A DNA stretch of 64,000 nucleotides. Origin: Anticarsia gemmatalis (Eukaryota > Arthropoda > Insecta > Lepidoptera > Erebidae). The position numbers and the translations under genes were made by a program. This document shows, piece by piece, positions 1 through 12,200 of this stretch (position 1 is the first letter of the stretch; the number at the start of each line of letters is the position of its first letter). The stretch lies in contig NC_134766.1 of assembly GCF_050436995.1 (NCBI RefSeq), positions 4,154,001 to 4,218,000 on the forward strand. Direction: 5' to 3'. The notes beneath the pieces were generated by a model that did no database searches, was not told the origin of the DNA, and worked only from the letters and a program-made list of their open reading frames with translations.

Positions 1-489
1 ATTAGTCGTACTGATATTGCTTTGTCCACGTAGTATAACGTATTTAGAAAAAATAATGAAAGTGCTTTATAATCACAATGCGTCATATTATTTATTTTTG
101 TTTTTACAATCCTAAATTAGGAACATAGTAAATGCTTTACTAATGAATCATTTCCTTTCTCTATACATTATGACCTTTCACAGTGAATTACAGTCACTTT
201 TCTGTATGATTTGTTTTAAAAACACTTGTAGAAATAATAAGACATTGCCAACATAAAGGTAGCAAACATAAATCATTCCAATTGCTTTAAAAATTATGAT
301 ATTTTGGTTTTATTTGTCTTTTTTATTACTCAACTTGAAGATGATAATATTAAGACATTGCACACATACAGTGATACTTATCTTAACTATTATGAAAACA
401 TCTGAGGGATAATTTATATAGTTTAATTTTTTTCATGCACTTCTCATAACTTTGCCAGAAAATAATCACACCTATGCAATATTGTATAA
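1..489. other. Vps15 intron, no recognised feature
   Basis: AT-rich unique-looking sequence. No exon coding the Vps15 N-terminus (a start MGNQL is expected in this family) is visible here on the plus strand. Confidence 0.6.
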
Positions 490-761
490 TCTATACTAAT
501 ATAATAAAGCTGAAGAGTTTGTTTGTTTGTTTGTTTGATTGTTTGTTTGTTTGTTTGTTTGTTTGAACGCGCTAATCTCAGGAACTACTGGTCCGATTTG
601 AAAAATTCTTTCAGTGTTAGATAGCCCATTTATCGAGGAAGGCTATAGGCTATATAACATCACGCTACGGTCATTAGGAGCGGAGTAGCAACGAAAAATG
701 TTACAAAAACGGGGAAAATTCTCTCTAATGTGACGCAAGCGAAGTTGCGCGGGTCAGCTAG
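490..761 (+). mobile_element. Helitron-like element, family A
   Basis: Begins TCTATACTAATAT and ends in GGGTCAGCTAG, inserted between A and T. A hairpin (cgcaa/ttgcg) lies about 11 bases before the CTAG end. These are the Helitron hallmarks: 5' TC, 3' CTAG, 3' hairpin, A/T insertion, no target duplication. It includes a gtttgtttg microsatellite near the 5' end. It is non-coding and non-autonomous, about 270 bp, and ends 42 bp before Vps15 exon 1 of this window. Confidence 0.8.
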
Positions 762-803
762 TTGTAATATAACTTGCTAACTGTATCTTTATCTCTGTTC
801 CAG

Positions 804-3202
804 CCTCGGCTCAACACGGTTCTTAAAGGTAGCCCGTGCCAGATCCAGAGAAGGGCTAGTAGTTGTCAAAGTGTTTGCAGTCCATGATCCATCACTACCA
901 CTAGCTGAACACAAGGAAAGAATACTAAAGATCAAAGAACAACTGGCATCTGCATTTAATTGTTTGCCTTTTCAGAGAGTTATTGTAAGTATTTGTTTTT
1001 CTATTTATTTATCTATATCTTCTCATGTTTTTAAGTAATAAATAAAAAAATTATCTTCAGAGGTGTTAGACATGCTATTTAATAATATACATGTATAAAA
1101 AGTCTTGAACAACCATTCTAATTAACCTCTAGTATGCTGAAGCACTGATCAGTGCCAACCCCATACGCGAAACATACTTGTGTGCTCCCAGCAGTCCGTA
1201 GACCACAGGTTAATAACTGACTTTAAGCTTACCATTCAAATGGTGTTATATTACTTTTCCCTGATGCCTCAAAGAGGAACAATAAATATAAAAACATTAT
1301 ATCTGTCTATTCAACTTACTTCTACCCACTGTTGAGTATAGTCCTCACCCTCAGTACAACATTTTTATAATCTTGTGTTTGTCTCATCCATGTAAGAAAA
1401 TTACAGACTCACAAATACATCATGTCACTCTCATATTAATGTTTTTGTTCCAGCTTACAGATAAGGCAGGTCTATTAATGCGAGAGTACTGTAAATGCAG
1501 TGTGTATGACCGCATGTCCACCAGACCGTTCCTCACAGTGCTGGAGAAGAAATGGATCACCTTCCAAGTGCTGTATGCTTTACATCGGATGCACAAGCTT
1601 GGCATCTGCCATGGAGATATTAAGGTCAGTATTTAAAGCCAATGTACTGTAAGGATGACTAAAATGTAGTTAAAAGTATTCTATTCCTTTTTTAGTGTTC
1701 CTCTTTTGCTTTTGTGAGCTCAGAAAGAGACCTTCTGCTACTTAGAATAACAGTAACTAGTATTCAATAACTCTGTCTGTCTGTCTAATCACTACTGTAC
1801 TTTATTGAACTCTCCTACCTCTACTCTGATTTTGAACAGTATTTGCCAGTGATTAGAGACTTAAAAATCTGACAAGCAGTAAAAATATGTCTGATAAGCC
1901 AGGTAAAATTGCTACATCTGTTGAGACTGGAAGCCGACTCCGACATAGTAGGAAGAGAGGTTAGGCTGATGATGGCTTTCCAAAATTTAATATGGTTCAA
2001 TGAAAATGTTTGTTTCCAGCTAGAGAACATAATGGTAACCTCCTGGCTCTGGGTGCTACTGACAGACATCGCGTCGTTCAAGCCCACGTTCCTCCCGGAC
2101 GACAACCCGGCCGACTTCAGCTACTTCTTCGACACGTCGCGACGACGGCTGTGCTACGTCGCGCCTGAACGGTTCGTGAGAGCACCCGATCCGCATAATA
2201 GACCTGCGGTAAGCATTGCACTCTTTTCTTCTACCTACCGAATTTTAATTTGTTTTTTAGATGTATATTACCATAGGGCATCTTTAGAATAAGTAAAAAT
2301 ACGTATTCATGGTATAAAAGTCCCCGACCTACACTTGGCCAGCATGGCCTCAAGGCCTAACCCCTCCCCCTTGTATGGGAGGAGACGCTTGCCTAGCAGT
2401 GGGACAGTAATGGGTTATAAAAAATGAAAGAAATATATTCATGGAGAAAGGTGGAGAAGTGTGTGAGAAGCGTACTGTAGTGTCAGTACCCGGTGGGTAC
2501 TTGAATATAACTAGTTAGAGGTTGGTACCAACGACTCTAGGTGCCTGGTACTCCATAGGTACTGAGGTGGAGTGGGATCTAAAACTATTTTCGTACTAGG
2601 GACAAGTACTAAGAATTTCTGGACAGATCGATTAACATTTAGTTATTATTTGTTACAGGGCGACGATAGGTCCGGTGGTTTATTGCTGAGTGAGTCACCA
2701 TGTAAAGTGGGCGAACTGGTGCCCAGCATGGATATATTTTCAGCTGGGTAAGAGTAATTAAATCAATAAAAAAAATTACAATGAAAATTGTGGCTTTTCG
2801 AACAGGCATCTGAGAAATTTCTGAGGGATTTTATATTTGACCCACAAATCGAAGCATGCTTCACTTATTAGACTTATACCTCAAACTTTACATAGCTTTT
2901 GATATTTCATATACTTAAACAGTACCTACTAAAAATAGCAAAGTCTCTTAAACAATACCTATTAAATAATTGTTAATTACTTGTCTTTTCCTTAGCTGTG
3001 CGCTCCTAGAACTATGGAACGACGGCACCCCCGCGCTGGACCTGCCCGGTCTACTCGCGTACCGCAACGGAGAAGACCGGCCCTCGACCATGACGCTCAG
3101 TACCGACGAGCCACAACTCAGGGCACTGCTGCACTCCATGACCGAGAGGAGCCCGAGAGACAGGCGCAGCGCTGAACTGTACCTCGATGAAGCTAGGGGC
3201 AA
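804..3202 (+). CDS. Vps15: Vps15 exons 1-5: pseudokinase domain
   Basis: Five exons encode most of the protein kinase-like lobe. Exon 1 begins with one leftover base, then [20 protein letters not shown], the nucleotide-binding lobe with the VVKVF lysine strand. Exon 2 ends in HGDIK and exon 3 continues LENIMVTSW, so the usual HRD catalytic loop reads HGD. The usual DFG is replaced by TDIASF. YVAPERF in exon 3 stands for the APE motif. Exons 4-5 give [18 protein letters not shown], the helix F region. These deviations are normal for the Vps15 family and explain its weak or absent catalysis. No start codon exon is visible in 1-803, so the gene begins left of the window. Confidence 0.95.
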
Positions 3203-6200
3203 GTGAGTAGCTTCTTGTTCTTCTCGTATACTTATTCTTCTTCTTTTTCGTGTCAATTTAAAGGTTTTAAAGTCTTTACTACCTGCAGTTTAGTATAAAC
3301 AATATTAAATCTATACTAATATTATAAAGCTGAAGAGTTTGTTTGATTGTTTGTTTGTTTGTTTGTTTGTTTGAACGCGCTAATCTCAGGATCTACTGGT
3401 CCGATTTGAAAAATTCTTTCAGTGTGAGATAGCCCATTTATCGAGGAAGGTTATAGGCTATATAACATCACGCTACGGCCATTAGGAGCGGAGTAGCAAC
3501 GAAAAATGTTACAAAACCGGGGAAAATGATGACCCTGCATTCTCTCTTATGTGACGCAAGCGAAGTTGCGTGGGTCAGCTAGTACTGGTATATGTTTATA
3601 TTATTATAATAAGAAAGTTTCATGTTTATTATAATTATTATTATATTCGGTCGACCGTCTGCGTCCTGTATAGTAGGATACGAAAATTAAATTGCGCAAT
3701 TTGCCATGGAGTGCTTGACTTTTAGGCGTAGGTTGCATTTGTCGCGTTAAGTCGAGTGTGAAATGTGAAGCTTGTTAAAACCATAGAACCTTAAGCTAAA
3801 ATAGAGCATGCACGTATACTACGTGTACGCTTGTATACGTAATGTGCACGTAGTCGTATACACTTTTTTATTTTCATTTTACATATTAAATTTTGCGTTA
3901 AAAAAAGATGCGGGTCTAAATTAATTGCACATATGTGCAGCTAAGCTTACCCAGAGGGATTAAAAGAATATAGGTATACTAGTAATCTTAGTGAAAGCAG
4001 ATAGTATTTTTCCAAGACATTTATTAGAGCAAAACAGTGTGATAGTCGTCACAGTATAGCGAACTGCAGCAGTACGATGATGTGGTTGGTGATGATGCCC
4101 ATGAGCGTGAGCGGCAGCACGGCGTCCACGTAGAACAGGCCGCACGCGCTCATCTTGCTGAACGACTCCTCGTTCAACTGGCTCACCCGCTTGCATAGGT
4201 GCTGCTCTTTTTCTGCAAACACACAAGCACAAAATAATTAAAATAGACAGTCTCTAAGAAAATACTGGCTGTTAGAACTACCGCTCATAGGAGCGGTCAT
4301 AAAACGCGACTAATAGTGACTCAGATAAGCTTCTCGACGAAGCCATTATGGCCGTCCCTAGTGGATTAGTGGCGACTTAGCCGAATGCGAGCCTCGCTGA
4401 AGCTAGCCCGCTTCTGCGGCCGAAAGTGCTGACGATAAGAACGACCAAACACGGCCACAAGAAGCTAGCTAGGACTGTCGCAGCTTATGGCTCAAGCACG
4501 GGCACTCGAATGCTCGGTTGACGTCGATACCATTTATAATGTTTGAACAAACTTGTCCACTGCATGTTAACGCATCTAGGAGGACAATGTGCAGACGGTC
4601 TAAGGGTGTTATAGTCCCAAAAATTAGAAGAGAGCTTTGGTGTGCACCATTTATTAAGATTATTTTATATTTGTTTAGATTATTACCAAAATAAAGTATC
4701 TGTATCGGACAGACTACCGTCAACTACATAAGCGACTGATACTCTAAATAACGAATTTTGTTTACCTTCGCCTGGTTTGAGCTGTAAAAACACATTTGAA
4801 TCATACCTGAAGATATATTTCTGATCAACACCTCCATGCAGGTATTCTCAGCGTCTTTCACAGCGGTATAGAACTTCTCGCAGTGTATACACACCAGAAT
4901 GACGAGCGACGCGTCTTTTATCGTCCAACTGAACGTGGTCGGCACTACTACGGCGTAGTCGTTCTGAAAATATTAAGTGAATAACCCCCGGTTTCTGAGG
5001 TACATTTAGCGGTAGTTTATATATTCAATAGCGTTTAAACTATTATAAATAAACGCTATTGAATAGATAAACTACCGCTAAAAGAACTCAGAACCCGGTG
5101 GATAGAGTAGATTATAGCGAAGCCAGTAGCGGACCTACCAGGGGCCGGATAGGCTGCCCCGTCCTGGGCTTCCAAAATTCTTATAATTTGGTACAATAAA
5201 AAATCTAAGTGCCATTTATATTAATACTAGAGGCCGCTCGCGACTTCGCATTGTCCGCGTGGAAACCCCACCCGTGTAAATCCCGATCCCCCGGGAACTC
5301 CGGGATAAAAAGTAGCCTATGTGTTATTCTGGGTCTTAAGCTACCTATATACCAAACATCGTAATCAGTTAAGTAGTATTTGCGTGAAAGAGTAACAAAC
5401 ATCCATACATACATACATTCTCACAAACTTTCGCATTTATAATATTAGTAGGATTAATATGATAAAAATACTTACATATTGAAAGTTGCCCGTAGTAAGA
5501 TTAGATATAGCAAATAGTCTTTGTATATATAACAAACAACGGCAAAATGTGTTTAGACCAGTATGTACGAATATCTGGAAATAGTAATCTAATAAGTATA
5601 TAAAATTCTCGCGTCACACTTTTCGTTGCCATACTCCTCCGAAACGGCTTGACCGATTCTCATGAAATTTTGTGAGCATATTGACTAGGTCTGAGAATCG
5701 GCCAACATCTATTTTTCATACCCCTAAGTGCCACAATTTTTTTTTATATGGCTAAGCAACGTTTGCCGGGTCAGCTTGTAAATATATAATAATATTATAT
5801 TGTATATGCTACGTTTAATTGAATACATGGCGAGTGGCAACAGTCAAATCGGCTACTCTTTATGAAATGTCATAAAAACATTTTAGTACAGAAATATAGT
5901 GTAGTGACGTCATAAACACATTTTAGTATAGAAATATAGTTAAGTGACATCATGATACCGTATTTTCGATGGAATCTGTTCAGTTCGGTCAGTTCAGTCT
6001 GTAATAATTATAAATACGAAAATACTAACGTAGCCTGTGCAAAAAACGAGCCTGGGTTTCTATTCCTTTTACGAGTACAAGTTTAATAATTTTTCGTTAA
6101 CCTATTCAAGTAACTAATTAATTAATTTATGTAGCTGAGCATTAATTTTGCTACTTTTAAAAGAGCTACCTATTAAGTAGTAATCGTAACAGGCTTTAAG

Positions 6201-9200
6201 AGTGGCCTCAAGTTCTACACAAAAATTTAGAAAACTGATTTCTGATTAAGCATTTATAACGTAAAATTTGATACGAAAGCATTGCTAAACTTACCAAAAG
6301 CTGGAAAATCTTTTTATACAAATTATAAGTAGTTAAAATTCTCTGATATATCTCTAATTTTAACTCATAATCTGCTTTGCTAACGGCTACAATCTTGGAC
6401 CATTCTAACAAATACATCCTTAGCAACATTATAACTCGTATAGCGTATATTACATTGACATCAGTGACGCATAAATATAATATAGTCACTATTACATCTG
6501 CGAGGTCGAAATAATCGTACAATACGTAGAAAAAAGCTATAAGAATTAAATCAATACAAATTATACCCAGAACAAAAATCCAATTGTAAATTATAAATCT
6601 CATCACCATATTTGTTTTCAAATTTATTTTTTCGTGTAACGTTTGTATTGCTAATATAATTGCAACGTTATTTTCATTGTTTATTATATTTAGATAAAAT
6701 ATTAAACTGATTGCCACTAGATAATATAATGATATAATCCAAGTGATCATTGTTAGCATTGTAGTACCGTAAAATTCCGGTTTTTGTAATACTACACCGA
6801 TTGCAAGTCCACGAACGTAAAAAGCGAAAAGAATCGTTAATATTGACGATAGAATTACGTAATATTTCATAGGTATGGCGGTTATAGTATTATTTTTTAT
6901 TATATATTTAGGGGATAACAGAATATTTTGTGTATAATAAAATGGTAGTAATATATTTTTAATATCTTTGTTTATATGATTCTTCTGAGTTGAGTTTATA
7001 GAGATGATTGTTACACTTGATTTTTTTTCTTGAACTTTTTTACGAGCCATATTGTTTTATTGTAACGAGTGAAGGTTTCGAAGGCCAAATGAAAGAATAT
7101 TATAGAAGAAATATTCTTTATTAGGTATAATAATTTAATTGTCTTGATGTAGTGTTAGATTAGAATCTTATGTTGTTTATTAATCATTAGTTTATTTTTG
7201 TGTATCATTATGTATCTAAAGTACCTATATAATTTCAATTTCAAACGTAACTATTAATACTATCAATGGGGTATATGACGTACGCATATATTAGGTCGGG
7301 GAAAAAGTCTTTTCGCATTATAGTATGTATGAACTTGTAATAAAATCTTTTCTCTACACAAAAAAGCTCGATATTTGGGTACCTCACAAGCTCACTGAAA
7401 GAAACCTAATGAACCGTGTACTCATTTGTGATTCTTGAAGCCAAAGAGATTTTATTACAAGTTCATACATACTATAATGCGAAAAGACTTTTTCCCGGAC
7501 CTAATAATAATATGTGTTTTACTTGAGGCATAATCATGATTGGCCCAACACATGAAATGAAAAACATAGCAGCTAATTAAATTAATTTATTAATATTTAT
7601 ATTCAAATACATAATTACCACAATTTATTACAAAACAAACTTATTTAAAGACATTTAATATTATAATCGTACATGACAGTAGAGCCGGGGTAGGCACAGA
7701 GTGAGGGGTGTAGGCGATGGCAATGACAATTATTTGAATTGATTCAACAAAATAAATAGTTACATCCATTGCAGCCCTACTAGTATGTTCATCGAGCTAG
7801 CTAACGGACGAAAGATATATTTTATCAAATATGTCAATAAATAAATTGCGAATGGGTTATCTGAACAAAATCAGTCCAGTATATGAATAACTAACTGACC
7901 CGCGCAACTTCGCTTGCATCACATAAGAAAGAATGAGTCATAATTTACCCCGTTTTTGTAACATTTTTTCTGGTACTCTGCTCCTATTAGTCATAGCGTG
8001 ATGTTATATAGCCCATAGCGTTCCTCGATAAATGGACTATCTAACACTGAAATAATTTTTCAAATCGGACCAGTAGTTCTTGAGATTAGTGCGTCCAAAC
8101 AAACAAACAAACTCTTCAGCTTTATAATATTAGTATAGATTAGTATAGATTATCTAATTCTTAGCTTATACACATTTAACGATGTCGTCCGAGAGTTAGT
8201 AAGTTAGTAACACAAGTCAGCAGCCGACTGGACTTCCAAATTTTACATTTTGCCGCCCTCTCATGCCCTATTTATGCCCCGGCTCTCATCTGCGTATTTT
8301 GTTGGACTTAGAATAGGAACAAAAGCAGTGTCACAGTATAGCGAACTGCAGCAGCACGATGATGTGGTTGGTGATGATGCCCATGAGCGTGAGCGGCAGC
8401 ACGGCGTCCACGTAGAACAAGCCGCACGCGCTCATCTTACTGAACGACTCCTCGTTCAACTGCGACACTCGCTTGCATAGGTGCTGTTGCTTTTCTACAA
8501 ACATACAAAAAAAAACCTGACTGATATCTTAGTGCATAGCTACTCGTAATTTTTACGAATTTCCCCGATCAATCTGACAAAATCAAACCTTGATGACATA
8601 AGGCAATTTGCATTCATAAAGCGACAAAAGACCTTAAAATCGAACCTCATCGACCTTAAAATATTTTTTTTATGTATGCATGAAGCAGTGATAGCTAAGT
8701 GGTTCTTTTGTTTGGCAAGTAACCGCAGGTTCGAATCCAAGGCAACACACCAATGACTTTTCGAAGTTATGTGTGTATTAGAAATAATTATCACATGCTC
8801 CAACGGTGAAGGAAAACATCGTGAGGAAACCTTGCATGCCTAAAATTTGTTAAACACGTTTATTGAGGGCATGCAAAGACCCCAATCCGCACTTGGCCAG
8901 CGTTGTGGACTCAATCCTAACCCCTCCCCCGCGTTTGGGAGGAGACCCTTGCCTTGCAGTGGGACAGTAATGGGTTATAAAAAAAAACTATGTAGGTACG
9001 AGTAGGTGACGTTAAATACTTAGGCATAATTCAGTAGGTACCTGAAGAACTATTCATGATCAAGGCCTCCATACAGGAACTCTGGGCGTCTTTCACAGCG
9101 GTATAGAACTTCTCACAGTGTATACACACCAGTATGACAAGCGACGCGTCTTTTATCGTCCAACTGAACGTGGTCGGTACTACTACGGCGTAGTCGTTCT

Positions 9201-12200
9201 GAAAATATATAAAAATGTATTAGGTTCCAGAGATCAACCACTTACCCCCGGTTTCTGAGGTACATTTAGCGGTTCTATTCAATAGCGTTTAAGTTTATGT
9301 AAACACTAGCTGACCCGCGCAACTTCGCTTGCGTCACATAAGAGAGAATGGGTCAACATCTTCCCCGTTTTTGTAACATTTTTCACTGGTACTCTGCTCC
9401 TATTGGTCGTAGCGTGATGATATATAGCCTAAAGCCTTCCTCGATAAATGGACTATCCAACAATGAATTTTTCAAATCGGACCCGTAGTTCCTGAGATTA
9501 GCGCGTTCAAACAAACAAACGAACAAACAAACTCTTCAGCTTTATTATATTAGTATTAGTATAGATGACAGTTTGGCTAGAGAGACTACCGCTAAATGTG
9601 CCTCAGAAACCGGGCATTAGTAGAAAGCCCGTATGCAAGTTGCGCGGATGAAGGAGGTATACAACATAAGAGTTTAGAACGTCAGTTACTGACTGACTTA
9701 TGGAGCGGACGGCTACAGCTACTTTGCTTTGAAAATCGCTATACATATAAATGAATTACAAACGATACTTTAAAGAATTTGATAGAAGTAGTTGGATATA
9801 GCTAAAAATGACATTTGCGGGTTTCCTACTAATATTAAAATCATTAATGAGTCAGCTTAGGTTTCATCAGAAAGTTATATAAAACATACTTACATAATGA
9901 AAGGTACCCGTGGTAAGATTAGATATGTTAAACATTCTTTGTATGTAACACAAACAACGGCAAAATGTGTTTAGACCAGTGTGTACGAATATCTGGAAAT
10001 AATAAAACATGTATAAAGAAAGTATTCGCAATCCACATTGGGACGGTAGAGCAGGCGAGCACTTTCAGATTAAAGTGGTTGCAAAAGGCAACGGTCGTGG
10101 TGCCGAGAGCACGCAGGCATCGGCCGGTGCTGGAGCGATCTTTCCGCGGGCTTCTCCGTCGCCTTCGACGGCTTTCCATCCCCGTGTGAATTAACCCATA
10201 TACTAATACTTTTTCAACAACAAAAAATAACTATATATTTTAACATGACGTGTAAGTAACTTACCAAAACTTGAAATAGCTTTTTGTACGAATTATACGT
10301 GGCCAAAATCTTCTGATACATATCGAACTTTTGCTCATAATCTGTGTCGGTGATGGCAACAATCCTGGTCCACTCCATCAAATACATTCTTAGCAACATT
10401 ATAACACGTATAGCGTATATTACATTGACATCAGTCACGCACAGGAATAAAACACCCACAGTTATATCAGACAAGTCGAAATAATCAAACAAAATGAAGA
10501 AAATAGCTACGAGAATTACATCAATACAAATTATTCCCAAAACAAAAATCCAGTTGTAAATTATAAATCTCGTCACAATATTTCTATTTAATTTCAAAGT
10601 TTCGTGTATCGTTTGTATTGCTAATATAATAGACAAGTTATTGTCCGTGTTTATGATATTCAGATAAAATATTATACTGATGGCGATGCAGTAATATATG
10701 GATAAAACCCAAGTGATCATAGTGAGCATTCTAGTGCCGAAAAATTCCGGCTTTTTTAACACTTCGCCGAATAAAAGATCATGAACATAAAAACTGAAAA
10801 GTATTGTGAATAAAGTTAATAAAATTACATGATACTTCATAGGCACGGGTATTATAGTATTATTTTTAATAATATATTTAGGGGATAAGAGAAAATTTTG
10901 TGTATAATAAAAAGGTAGTAATATTTTTTTAATGTCTCTGGTCAAGTTATTATTTTGTGTTGTGTTTATCGAGATGACCGTTACTCTTGTTTTGTTTCCT
11001 TGAAAAATATTACGAATCATATTGTTTATTTTAACTAGTATTACTATTTATAAAACTTAATACTAGTAGAATTTTAACGGCTGCGGCAAAGTGTATTGGT
11101 TGTGTTTGTAGGAACTGTCAATTGCTTAATGATATTAATTGAATTAACTTTATGTTACGCATTAATCACTCTTCCATTAATAACTGGGTTTTTGTTTGTA
11201 TCACTCTATGTAATTTATTTTCAATTAGTTATAACAAGCGTGATATTATGTATATCTATGTATATGCCTAACATTATGTACCTAACTATAAATTAGTTTA
11301 TTAATATGAATATGCCGTCCAGGTATACATATTTTAGTACCTACACACAAAACCTTGACCACATTGAAAGCATAAAATAATGATAATAAAAGGATAGGTT
11401 AATTGAACATTTTCTTTGTGTTACTGCAAATGTTTACACTGTAACATAAATTTTATGTTATAGGAGCGCGGCCAGTTAGTAGAAATTAGTAGTTAGACCA
11501 GCCGTACTCCGGTCACGATCAGCGCTCGACACGTACTCGCTTTCTGTGTAAACTACTCCTAAAAGTTAATTGAAAAATGTTTGCAAACGTTTATTCTATA
11601 CTAATATTATAAAGCTGAAGAGTTTGTTTGTTTCTTTGATTGTTACTACTGATTCGATTTGAAAAATTCTTTCAGTGTTCAGTAGGAGCAGAGTACCAGT
11701 AAAAAATGTAACAAAAACGGGGAAAAATTTGACCCATTCTCTCTTATGTGACGCAAGCGAAGTTGCGCGGGTCTGCTAGTCTTGGATAAAAAAAAATACA
11801 CCATTCATAAAATTCGAATCTACAATATTAGAAACTTAGTAAAAAAGCCTAAAAGCATTTATTTTGTCCCAGATTATTCCCGGAATACTTCTACTCGTTC
11901 CTCCAATCGTACATGCTGATATTCTCCGCACAGCCAATACTACCGCCCGACGAAAAAATACTACGAATTCACCAAGATATAAAAAACATCATCAAAATCT
12001 TTACCCAACCTTCAGACACTAAGAATTACCAAGACTTAGTCGAAGAGACCACAGACCATCAAAACATAGACAACATAGACAAATTAAAAGACAAGTTTAA
12101 AGTTTTAAATATTAATACTACTGATTTTGATGAGGATGATGATAAAAGGCCGGAGAACAGAGACATGGGGCCTGATAGTGAGGGGCTGATATTAATTACG

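Noticed and set aside
1373..1636. Independent small plus-strand gene
   Set aside because: It is Vps15 exon 2 read through its flanking introns.
4469..4723. Extra coding exon between receptor A exons 3 and 4
   Set aside because: Exons 3 and 4 already join in frame, the paralogue has no counterpart, and no fitting splice sites were found.
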